Assembly (NCBI RefSeq): GCF_028858725.1
Contig: NC_084774.1
Coordinates: 9,522,001-9,586,000 of the forward strand
DNA length: 64,000 bases
From: Colius striatus
Lineage: Eukaryota > Chordata > Aves > Coliiformes > Coliidae
Reading direction: 5' to 3'
The number at the start of each line of letters is the position of its first letter. The stretch's first letter is position 1. Positions 46,681 to 57,276 of the stretch are shown here, piece after piece. The translations under genes were made by a program, and so were the position numbers. The notes beneath the pieces were generated by a model. It had not been told where the DNA came from, made no database searches, and saw only the letters and a list, made by a program, of their open reading frames with translations.

Positions 46681-46774
46681 AGGGCTGGGGGGTTGCATTT
46701 GGCTTTTACTGGGTAGGGAAAGTACCAGGAAAGCCAAATTAGAATGAAATAATGAGGGAAATGTGCAAGAAGGG

Positions 46775-46790
46775 AGCAGCAGCAGCAGCA
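46775..46790 (+). repeat. (AGC)5 run
   Basis: Five AGC units followed by ATC; not in a credible coding frame. Confidence 0.92.
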
Positions 46791-47150
46791 TCATGGGGTT
46801 TGTGGGAGATGCTCTCGTGCCATGTTCCACACCTGTGTGCACACACCCTGGGCACAGGCAGGGAGTGTTGCTGAGAGGGGTCCCCTCTGCCTGCAGGAAA
46901 GGATGGATGCTGGAGGTGAAGTTGGTGCCAGGAGCAGTCTGTGCTGTGGAGGAGCCTGGCAGAAGGGAGGATGTTGGCATCCATCACTCAGAAATGATAA
47001 GCCAGGGCTTTTGGTTTGTTTTGTTCAGGCTCGTGTGTGTTTGGAGAGAAATTCATCAGCAGGCTCACATGAAGTTCCTCCTGTTGCAGTAGGAACATTC
47101 CCACTTTGGGTAACACTTAGTGGCTGGCAGGGTGAAGGCAGGACACCCAT

Positions 47151-47621
47151 GGTACTGCTGAGGCTGCACCTTGAACGTTGTGTTCAGTGTTGAGCCCCTC
47201 ACTACAAGAAATACATTGAGATGTTGGAGAGTGTCCAGAGATGGGCAACAGAGCTGGGGAAGGGGCTGGGGAACAAGTCTGATGGGGAGGGGCTGAGGGA
47301 ATGGGGGTGTTGAGCCTGGAGAAGAGGAGCTGAGGGCAGACAGGAGCACTCCCTGACAGGAGGCTGCAGTGAGCTGGGGGTTGGGCTCTGCTCCCCAGTT
47401 ATGAATGACAGGACAAGGGGAAATGGCCTCCAGTTGCCCCAGGGGAGGCTAGATTGGAGCTGAGGCAGAACTGTTTCCCTGAGAGGGGTGTCAGCCCCTG
47501 TGCCAGGCTGCCCAGGGAGCTGGGGCAGTGCCCAGCCCTGGAGGGATCCCAAAGGTGAGGTGCTGAGGGCTGTGGGTTAGTGCTGGGCTTGGCTTTTCCA
47601 GCCAAAATGATTCTATGGCTC
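47151..47621 (+). mobile_element. CR1 LINE fragment, longest copy (about 470 bp)
   Basis: It starts within the CR1 body (GAGGCTGCACCTTGAACG, GTTCAGTGTTGAGCCCCTCAC, GAGAGTGTCCAGAGATGGG) and passes GAGCCTGGAGAAGAGGAGC, ATGACAGGACAAGGGGAAAT, CTGTTTCCCTGAGAGGGGTG and GTGCCCAGCCCTGGAGGGAT to an AAATGATTCTATGG tail. Same subfamily as 53794. Confidence 0.95.
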
Positions 47622-49834
47622 AGGTCTTGCTGTCATCTTGGAGGGGGTCAGCATCAGCTGAGAGCTTTCCCAGGCCCTGCTGTTGCCCTGGGCCTTGGAA
47701 TTTCCAAAGGCATTCTCTGGTGGAGAACCTCATGGCTTTGTTTTCCATCTTGTTGATGGCCTTGCTTGGAGCAGCTTTGCAAGGGGAGGAGGGAGGATGG
47801 GATGTTGAGCATTGTACACTCTTGATTCTTTTTCATCAAAGAGCAGAGCACAGGCAGCAGTGACACTGTGGGCACGAGGCATTTATTCCTCTCTTGAAGA
47901 GTACACAAGGATGTGAAAGCACCTTCTTTGCCATGTTCTGCAGCACTGCAGGATGTGCTTTGGCCACTTTGCAGAAAAAGACTCTAATAAAAAGTCTTAT
48001 TAGCTGGCTGTGAACAGTGGAGCATGAATATTGCTCTTAATGAGGAGAGGCTGGAGCCTCATTTGCTTGCTTTGCATCACAGGTGCACCGAGGGCATCAG
48101 CTCCTGTGGTGCTGGGTGATACAGAACCAGATGAGAAACAGGATGAACTTCATGGCTGGGTTGCAGAGCTGCTGGGCAGGGATGGAGGGAAGCAAGGCTC
48201 CAGGAGAAGGCATGGGAAGGCTGAGCCTTGCTCTTGATAGATCTTGAACCCACAGCTGGAGGCTTTGGTCCCTCTCCAGGGAGCAGGTTTCAATGCTCCT
48301 TCCCTGTTGCAACCTCTCCTCACGTTTGGGAGATCTGAATCTTCTTGCCATTAAGCCAGTTGCTCCGTGTTCTGTCCCAGGGTTGTGGGAAAGGTATGAT
48401 TCCCTTTTCTTATCAAGGAGCTGGCAGAGAGTTCAAAACCATCCAAAAGTGTCAGGCGTCACAGGGCAATGCATGAGCTGGCGTGGCTGAGGTCACCTCA
48501 GGGGCTGACAAGGCTGCCTGGGTAGAGATGGCAGCTGATGGCATCAAGAGCAGGATGAGTCAAGAGGTGAGCTGGCATGGGGCTGGGAAGGAGAACATTG
48601 AGTCACTTGTGCTTCATGCAGTGCTGGAGGAGGGAGCTGAGGTGGGGGATGCTGCCTGGGCTGCTGGTTGGCCTTTGGGCACTGCTGGGGTTGCTGGAAG
48701 ATTCTTGTGCCTGGAGATGGAGGAACAATGGCATTGTGCTAGCAGTGAGCTGTCCTCTTCCCTTTTGCATGGTCACATGGCAATCCTGGTGCTCCTCTCC
48801 TCTTTCCTGAGCCCCCAGGAGCTGCAGAAGCTGAGCAGGGCTGTGCTTGACTGTTGGCAGCAGACACCTCTGAGCTGTGCTGATGCTGAGCTGGTTGGTT
48901 GCGGCGTTACCAACATGCACTGTGCCACAAGTGTCTGCTTGGCAGTGAAAGCAGGAGCAGGGCTTCATCCTAGTGAAGTCAAACCCCTTCCTTTCCTTTG
49001 GAGAAGGGGGGAGGGAAGGATCTGAGTGCACATTGGATTTCATAACCTTTGATGTGGCAGCATGTGGTTTGGTAGCACGGTGGATTAAGCCAGTGCTGTG
49101 TGTTTGTTGGGGCCAAGGGGTCAAAACTTCAGCTCACTGGTAGGGTGAGTTGTTGGGTGCAGCAAGACCCTCACCAGCTCTGCCCTTCAGTGAGAAGTGA
49201 TACAGCTGGGGGTGATGTGGGGAGGAGGAACAGTGAGCCCCATGCTGGGAGAGTGGTGTGTGGTGTGTCAATGAGATGATGGAGTCAGGGGATAGGAGTG
49301 ATGGGAGACTGAGTACTGGGGTGAAGTGGCCTGGAGACCAGCCCAGGGTGTGCAGGCTGGGATAGGTGTGTCCCTTCATCAAGGGCAATGGTGTTTGTCA
49401 ACTTGCTTTAATTTAGGGTTGCTATTTATTAGAAGGTGCTGTGACACTTGCACAGCACTGAGAGGATCCCCCAGGTGCTGGGGAGGATGATGATGACCAT
49501 CTCCCACATCTGCTCCTCAGTGACCAGTTCTCTGCTTTGCTGTCAGTGCAAAGGCAATCACAGGGCTGGGTCCCTGCAGTTCAGCCCCAGCTTTAGAGGA
49601 GGAAACTGCTCATGGCTCCCTCATTTCTCCTCTTAGAGGGACCAGAAGCAGTTTGAGGCTTGTCTAGGTAAACTTACAGGTGAAAGCACCGAGGCTCGAC
49701 ACCTGCATGGTGATCATGAAACTCCTTTCCAAACACATGAAGGAAAAGTATCTTTAGGTCAGGAAATGAGTAACAAAGAAGAACCCTCAACCTGGCTGGC
49801 CATGCTACATCTCCCATCCATACATCCCATCCAA
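47622..49834. other. Unique sequence with a long but unconvincing open frame
   Basis: The + frame 48483-49025 is open for 180 codons, but it opens at GTG rather than ATG (first ATG about 48528), has no domain, and is overlapped by a 173-codon minus frame (48603-49124). Treated as chance. Confidence 0.45.
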
Positions 49835-50060
49835 CCTGATGGTTATTAAATCATACTTACTGGTAAGTGTGAGATGTAATATCTATTACACAGCTGTTAA
49901 ACCTCAATTAATATGTTTTAATGATCAGTCATTTGCTGTGCAATATACAATTAGCACCCAGTATTAGATCTTCAATTAGCTGCATGTTTGGGAAGCTAAA
50001 TTTGAAGCACTGAACGTAGCAGAGCAGCAGCAAACAGCAGTAATTGCCTGGAGTAGTGAG
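49835..50060. promoter_or_regulatory. AT-rich candidate noncoding element
   Basis: TATTAAATCATACTTACTG, CTCAATTAATATG, ACAATTAGCACC, CTTCAATTAGCTGC and CAGTAATTGCC give five TAAT-family cores in about 200 bp, the densest such cluster in the window. No simple repeat explains them. Confidence 0.33.
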
Positions 50061-53000
50061 TATTTCTGTGCCCTGAGAGGGGGTTCTTGGCCTCAGAACA
50101 ATGGAGAAGAATTGCTAAAATAGCTGGGTTCTGCTTTTTTCTCAGTGCCTTTTGATCCCTGTGGAAGTTTTAATTCATCTCCACCTTGACTAAAGCACAC
50201 TGATGCAGAGCTGCTGTGCTCCTGTGGGCACAAAGGTTGAGCTGGCAGAGGCTGGTGCAGGGTATGAGCTCACAGGAGCCTTTTCTTGGCGAGGGTTGAG
50301 CAGGAGCGTGAGGCAATTAGAGCTGCTTCAGGCTGGGCTGGGCTGAGTCGTGGGGGTTCAGCAGTGCATCCAGGATCTGAGACCAAAGCCTTCAATCAAA
50401 GATAAGACTCACTTTGCCTGCCAGGAGAGAAGCCCTGGCTGGCTGCTCTGTGGCTTTGGGACCACGCAGGGAAGTAAATTCAGCTATCAGTGTTCTCCAG
50501 GCAGTGGCCAGTGGGCACAGGGAGCAGGGAGTGTGTGAGCCATGCCCTGCAAAGCACACAGGTATTAGCCAGCAAGCAGTGCAGAGGGGGTGGAGGAGCT
50601 CAGGGGTGGCTTTTGCAGCTTAGAGAAGATGTCAAATGTGGATCTGAGGCTTTCTGGGAACCAAAGGACACTGTCCACTCCCTGACACTGCTGCTCTGTT
50701 TGCTCTGAGACATCAGCCCCCATTGTCTGGTGAGCCACTGAAGGACCCAGCCTGTTCCCAGCACCTTGCTGCCTTGTTAACACAGGCTTCACCTTTCCCA
50801 TGAAAATCAGGCCTGAGCAAAGATAGAGAAAAATCTTACTCTCCTCCCTTTTCTTTTCCTGCCCTTGGGGGAACAAATGAAGATTGATGTGTTTTCCTTC
50901 TAGGCTTTCAGTTTAAATATGCAATGATGCACCTGATGAGGAAATGAAGCCTTCAGCCCTCAGCTTTCCTCCAAGGAGCCTGTCTCTCACCCCATCACTT
51001 TGCTGTAGCAGATGTAACCCCTGCCTAGACTTGGAGCTGCTCTCTCAGGCAGCCTGCAAGCAGGGCTTCCCCTGGTACTGTAAAAGACATATTTGGGAGC
51101 TGGCTACCACCCAGGCAGCCCCTCCTGCAGCATCCTTCCTCATCCTCCATTCACCTAATGCACCCCAAAGCTTCCTGTCAGGTCTGCTGGGGTTATTTTT
51201 GGAGGAAACTTTCTGCCATCCTTGGGAAGGTTTAATTTTCTTCTGTCATTGGCAATGGAAGGTAAAACCCACCCAAGTCTGATGAACTCTCTGAATTGGG
51301 TGTGATCTCCCTCCCAAGTTTCCAGATCTTGTTTGGAGTTGATGAGAGTGACCCAAAGGTTTCACAGAACTTGATGTTTCATTCCAGGGTTCTGCACAAC
51401 TTGCAGTTCACAGCTGCCTTTGTAGGTATTTCTGAAGGACAGAAAGGGACAAATAGATTCAAGGTTTGGGAAAGAACCTCATTTGGAAGAGGATAAACTG
51501 ATGGTGGATTGCCATAAATGTTGATGAGGAACAGCAGCCTGTCTAATGAGGGCTCCCAGTGTGTGTCCAGTCCTGACTGGGTGATGGGTGCTGAGGATGG
51601 AGGGGGTGGTTTCCTTTGGGATGTGAAAGGCAGGGATGTGTCACACCAGCTGAGCATCTAGGTTATTTTTCAAGGGGGAGTGTATGCAAGTGCTCCCACT
51701 GTGAGCTTTGTCCCAGCCCTGTGCCAGGAGGGGACCCTGGAATGTGCTGTTCCCTCTGAGCTCTGCTTCCCAGGGGCAAGACCTTGCCTTGGAGGGAATA
51801 CGCCACATCTCTTCCTGGTCTGGGTAGGGGTTAAAAGAGATGTCCTTCACATAACCAGGGAGCTGCATTTCTGCTGAAGCCAGGGTCCAGAGGGGAGGTG
51901 GAAAGGGCACAGCCAGCATTGCAAACTGATGCTCTCCAGAGACCATTTGCACTGAAGCAGCGCAGGGTAGAGGAAATCTGACCCGTGTGATGACGGAGCT
52001 GCCTTGGCCATCAGAGCCAGGCTGGGCAGAGGGACAGGGGCAGCCTGGAGGGCACTGAGCTGGGGTGGCCAATGCACCCTCAGCCAGGCTGAGGCTCCTC
52101 ACCCCAACATGCAGCCCTTTGCTCTTGCTCGCAGGAGTGAAGGCACAGGAGGTTGGGATGGGGCCTGTGGCAAGGACAAGCTGGCATCTTGGGCCAGGTT
52201 TACCATAGCAGCTTCTGGAGCTCTCCCTTAGCCTATGACTTAGGCACATGTGAGCAAAACAGGCCTGAAAAAGATCCTTGTGTGTGTGTGGTTTGCTGTT
52301 TTATCACCTCAGGGTTGAATCTCATGATTTCCCAACCTTTCAAACCTCTCCTAAGCCATCTTCAGGGTGACCTTGCATCAAGCATTGCATTGTTTCTGCA
52401 GTTGAATGCACTCTCTGCTCTTGCCCCCACTGTATCCCAGAGAGGATGCTCCTCATTTCAAGCACACTGCCTGGGAGAAGGATGCTCAGGGAAATGTTGC
52501 ACGTAAGCAGGCTGTACTGTCCTATGGATGTGCTAGAGAAACATCTTTATTTCTTATTTGGTGCTTTTTCCCCACTCTGTTCTCCTTTCTTCTGTCTCTT
52601 TCTAGCTTCTTTCCCACATTTTGCTTGCTTTTCATCATCTGCCTGGCCATCTGTGCCTCCCTGCTCCCTCTCCTCAAAGCTTCTCCAAAGCACAATAATG
52701 GTTCAGCACCTCTTGGATTTTGTTTCCAAGCCCTGTGCCTTTGCTAGGGGTCTCAGGCTGGAACACAGTGCTTCAGGCAGGGTTTGGAGTCTCCAACACA
52801 GACATTTCTTCCCCTGAAACCTAGGAAAGTTCCTCCAGCTTCCCTCCTGGCTTCAGAACAGCTCTGGGTTAGGATAAATACATGAAGGTGACTTTCACGG
52901 TCATCTATCTTAGGCACTGACTGGGATTGTACATCACCATAGCATTGAATTATCCCAGTCTTTCAATGTACTCACTCTTGCAAGAGCACTGTGGGACATA

Positions 53001-53793
53001 CTGGTTGTTCCTTAATGTCTTGTAGCTAGAGAACAGGCACAGGCAGGGGAGGAATAAATTCCCTGGCTGCTTTCTGCGCTTTGCCTTAAAAGCTGCTTTG
53101 TGGCAGAGCAGATTCAAAGTTGCTCAGCTGGTGTCCTGCACCCTTGGCTGGAAACACCCTCCTTCCACAGGTTTCCTTTAGTGTGTGTGAGCCTTCTCCC
53201 TGCCCTCCATGCCTTTGAGATCACCCCAGTAATAGAAATATCAAGTCCAGGAGCCTGTTTGTCAGAGGAAACGAAGCCTCTGCCCTGAGCTCTTCCCTGG
53301 GCTATTAGCAGCCGGAGATGAATGAGAGTGCTGGCTCCTGGAGCTCCCCACGTGCCTCCTTCTGGGGGATGCTCTCCTTTTCCCTTTGCATTGGTCGTAG
53401 AAGATGAATGGAGCAGGGCTTGGAGTACAGGCAGTAAATGATTCAGTAATCAGTGCCAGTGGGAGCTGCAATTAAAGATGTGAGGGGAAGGCTGACGGCG
53501 GCAGTGCCCAAAGCGACAACAGCTTGCCAAGGTGGGCTGTGACTCTGGGGGCCTGGAGGCCACAGTCTGGGGGCAAACACTCTTGATCTCATCCCTGTGA
53601 GCCATAACTGTGTGGGAGGGGAGGCTGTGGGTGCATCTCCTGCGCCACAGCAGCTGCTCAGCACTGGCCCAGCTGCTGCAGATCCAGCCGTATGTGGTAG
53701 GGCCAGCACCAGCCCCTCAGAGGTGTTGGAAGTTGTACTAGATGGAGGGAAAGTGCTAAGAATCCTCTTGTATAGTATGTGTTTCCCACAGTT
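50061..53793. other. Unique sequence with a 202-codon minus frame, not called
   Basis: The minus frame 51641-52249 is the longest here; its product is Ser/Pro/Cys-rich without a domain and + frames overlap it. No splice context supports it. No CR1 is recognised in this 3.7 kb. Confidence 0.45.
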
Positions 53794-54023
53794 AGGGCCT
53801 CAAGTTGCCCCAGAGGAGGTTGAGACTGGAGCTGAGGCAGAGCTGTTTCCCTGAGAGGTGTGTCAGCCCCTGTGCCAGGCTGCCCAGGGAGCTGGGGGAG
53901 TGCCCAGCCCTGGAGGGATCCCAAAGCCATGGGGCTGAGGTGCTGAGGGCCAGGGGTTAGTGCTGGGCTTGGACTCAATGAACTTAAAGGTCTTTTCCAA
54001 CCAAAACATTCTATGATCCTATG
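53794..54023 (+). mobile_element. CR1 LINE 3' fragment
   Basis: CAAGTTGCCCCAGAGGAGG, GCTGTTTCCCTGAGAGGTGTG, GTGCCCAGCCCTGGAGGGAT and ACTTAAAGGTCTTTTCCAACC end in ACATTCTATGATCCTATGAG, two 3' tail units. It lies about 600 bp upstream of the 54621 exon. A minus-strand open frame (53658-54071) is antisense to it. Confidence 0.96.
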
Positions 54024-54620
54024 AGCTTTCCCCTTAGGTGGAGACTCCTCTCTGCCTGCTCTCACTCCCACAGCAGCTCTGTGTCTCGTAGCTTTAACTT
54101 TGAGACTCTTGTTTTACATCTCCACTGTGTGTATAGTGACCCACACCCAAAGCATTGGTGTCACAGTTGCCATAGAAGCCTGCCATGGGGATGCCCACCT
54201 GGCTCTCAGTGATGCCCAGCTAATGGGTTCCATCAGCTGCTACTGATGTGCACATTTCTTCTGGTGAAAGGTTAAAGATTAACTTCATCTCTGGCAAGAG
54301 AAGAGGAGATAAGAAAGAAGCTCTTTGTCAGCTGCCACGGACACTGTGAGGCTTCCAGGCCTGTCCTGGCCTTGCCCAGCAGTGACACTTGCTGTTAATG
54401 CTGTGTTTTATAAACTGAGAAGCAAGCTGAGCGTGCTGCAGCGTTTGGGGTAGGCCGAGGGCACACAAACCCTTCATGGTTGAGGCTCTTGGGTCAGGCC
54501 ACGGACACCCTCAGGTAGGGTTTTTATGCCCATTAGAGAAAGCAGACAGGGACTAAATGTCTCATTTTCTCCCCCAGTTGACTCTGTGTCCTGACCCTGT
54601 GTTTTTCTTTCCCTCCACAG

Positions 54621-54721
54621 AAAATGAGTTTCGGGGTGAGCTGCTGAGCCAGAGGTGGACCTGTGGAGAGAAGATCAGCAGCTGCGAGGGAGCCGCCAGC
54701 CTGCACGGCACACGCATCAAG
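54621..54721 (+). CDS. Internal coding exon, 101 bp, of an unidentified gene
   Basis: A pyrimidine-rich tract ending TTTTTCTTTCCCTCCACAG precedes 54621, and the exon ends CATCAAG|GTCAGC at 54721, a usable but not ideal donor. Of the three forward frames only one is open from acceptor to donor; the others hit TGA within the first 30 bases. The open frame begins at codon position 2 and ends on a complete codon. It contains NEFRGELLSQRWTCGEK and ends GAASLHGTRIK, mixed composition with two cysteines and no low-complexity bias. A second donor-like site, GGG|GTGAGC after 54636, would leave only 16 bases. Length and phase fit splicing to the 62728 exon. No domain family is recognised. It may be an alternative or 5' untranslated exon, in which case the start would be the ATG at 62728. 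Confidence 0.5.
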
Positions 54722-55589
54722 GTCAGCAGCAAGCCCTCAGTCTTCCACAAACTCATACTTTTGGGGTACAGAGACCTCCCCCACCCTGTGTGTTGGCCAC
54801 AGGACGAGGGCCACGTGCTGCTCCAGCCCTTATGGACCAGACCTCCCCAGGGCAACCAGCCTTGCTGGTACCCAAAGCCATGGGCAGGACTCGAAGCGTC
54901 TCTCCTTGTTGCAGCCAAACCTCCTGTGTGGGGAATGGGGGCAGAAAGGGCTTCCAGCTGGCAACATTTGGCTTTGAGTGCAGATATTTACGTCTTTGCC
55001 TTCCTCTCTGGTCCCATCCTTCAAGGATGGCTCAGATCTGGGTATTTAGGTCAGTCCCAGGCCTGTTAAAATAGACCCTTTCTCCAGGGCACCGGAAGAA
55101 GCCCCTTGAACACCAGGTGAAGCCGTGGTGCCTTTGGAGGAGACAAGTAGGGCATTCATCCCTTCTGGGACCCCAGGCAGCTCCTGGAGCCTCAACAGAG
55201 CCACTCATTTACTGCTGCAGCTGTGGCTGATGAAAGAGGTCCAGCCAAAGCTGTCAAACCTCCTGGCAGATTCACTGCCAGCAGACTAGGATGCTTCAAT
55301 TAACCATAGAACTGGGCTGCTCGTTACACAAATGGCCCTTCCTGCCCTGTTTTGGCCTCTGGGTAGTGAGGCACCGTCTCAGATGGGTGGATGGACCCAC
55401 CTGGGTGCTGGAAGTAGCCATCACAGGGTGACTGATGTTACCTGACTCTTCCTGCATACCCAAATAAACTGAGCCCTGGGAAAACCCCAAAGTAGCAAAA
55501 ATCCACCCTTAAAAACCATCCTTCTTCTCTAACAAGCTGTCAGCTGCAAGCAGGTGTCGCCAGGAAAGCTCACACCTTCTCAGAGAGCA

Positions 55590-55760
55590 GAGTAAGCAGT
55601 TGTTGCTATATTTAAAATGAGCTCAATTAAGGCTTTTCTATTGAACCTGCCAAATAAGCACTTAGATTAGATTTAATAAGATTGTTGTGTGTTAATAAAG
55701 CAATGATTACAAAAGGTAATATTCCTGATACCTGGTGCTCATCTAGCACTCTACCTAGCA
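55590..55760. promoter_or_regulatory. Intronic AT-rich candidate element
   Basis: TATATTTAAAATGAGC, CTCAATTAAGGC, CTTAGATTAGATTTAATAAG and GTGTTAATAAAGC occur within 120 bp inside the putative 8-kb intron. Non-repetitive; conservation unknown. Confidence 0.25.
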
Positions 55761-57253
55761 CACTGCTGATATTAACTGCTGCTTGCATGCCCTGGCCCTG
55801 CTTCTCTGTGTTTTTAACAGAGTGATCAGTCTGGAGGCAAGAGGAGGAGGTGGGGAGGGGGCATCTGAAGTGGGTGCAGGATTTGGGGAGCTGCAGCTTT
55901 TGCAGATGGTAGTGCTGGCCCTGCAAAGCCAGGTCTCTGAAGAGTTATGCTGTGGGATGTCGAGGGTGCACAAGGGCCTGATCCTGCCCATCTCTGGCTG
56001 CAAGACTGAGCCTGTTGGCCTGAGGTGTGTAAGTGAGCAATAGGTGAATCTGGTCCTTTGTTATAAAAGGCAGATTAAACTTGCATGGGAAGGGGCTTTG
56101 GTACAGCTGTTGCCATCTCTCTATGGGAAGTTTTCCTCGTGTGTTACTTTAAATCCATCAGTCCCTGGATACTAAAGATCTCTCTGCCTCTCTCACTCCT
56201 GCTGCATTTCCCTAAAATCCAGGGAGAACTTGGGATAGTTTATGGCTGGATATTGTGTGTGTGTGCAGTTCTCTTACCTCACAGAAGGGAGAGAAGTCTC
56301 CCTCCCCCTCTGACCTTGGCACCCTCCCCGTGTGCTCACAAGTACATACTGTATTTACACGTGGGTTTTCGTGCCAGTTACAGCTTGTAACCCACAGGAT
56401 GTGCAGTGGTGAAGGACAATGGGATGTGGGGCACGTTTGCTTATTTATTTTTGCCTCTAAAGGAGTCCAGGCATGGGATAAAATTTCCCATGACAGCTCT
56501 GAAATGAGATCTCTGAAGAGAGAGGGGAGAGGTGCTCTGTGCACGGAGCCACCTGAGTCCATCTGCACAGACGCTGCTGCCTGGGCTCATCCTGGATCAC
56601 AGTGGCTGATGGACTCTTTCTCTCTCAAATCTTCCCTGTGCCGTGGTGAGCTAGCCAGGGGTGCTGCTGAATAACAGGCAGGCTGTTGCTGAAGGCTGAT
56701 TGCTGTTAGGACACGTGGGGCTGATGGGGATGGGGCCACTCGAGCCCGTCTCCTGCCACGAGCGCTGGCTGCTGCTGTTCTCTTCACGCAGGTCGCTCCA
56801 GCAGTCGCCTCATGTTGTGCTGCTGGAGGAGAGTCTTATGAAAAAAGGCAGCTTATTACCAAACTTGGAAACAATGAGGTTGAACTGTGATATTTATGGG
56901 TTTTTTTACCTCCCCTACCCCTCCTTTTCTAGCACAAGAGCTGTTTGCAGCCACAGTGTCGGGTGTCTCTGCGTGTGCCACGGCGTTGGGATTGCGTGTC
57001 ACAGCACTTCCAAACAGTCGAGAGGAAAGTCTCTGTCAACTTCAACTAGTGCATCTGAAATCAGCCCAGCCTAATGCTGGAATGTCAGTGCTGCAGAGGC
57101 ACAGGGTACAGCTGTAGCTGTGTCAAACGTGATGCTCGGGAGCATCTTTTCTGGTCCACTTCCCACGTGCAGAGGGTGCCTCAGCTCTGGCTACAGAGCA
57201 TTAGCACTTGAGAAGCATCTCATTTGCAGCATTGGGCTTGGTGGGTTTTATCT

Positions 57254-57276
57254 GGGGGGGGGGGGGGTGTGGGGGG
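57254..57276 (+). repeat. G-rich run, quadruplex-capable
   Basis: G14, then TGT, then G6. The long run may fold as a quadruplex; true length is uncertain. Confidence 0.85.

Larger units (their letters stand above)
38094..54620 (+). other. Putative intron 1 (about 16.5 kb)
   Basis: This interval separates the tentative CpG-cluster exon from the 54621 exon, starting GTGAGT and ending CAG. It contains three + strand CR1 copies, several motif-rich AT blocks described separately, and no other exon with strong splice sites and a unique open frame. It would equally be upstream intergenic DNA if the true first exon lies elsewhere. Confidence 0.25.

Noticed and set aside
48483..49025. 180-codon + strand open frame
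   Set aside because: Opens at GTG, no domain, overlapped by a 173-codon antisense frame.
51641..52249. 202-codon minus-strand open frame
   Set aside because: No recognisable domain or splice context, and + strand frames overlap; length is within chance for many-kb scans.
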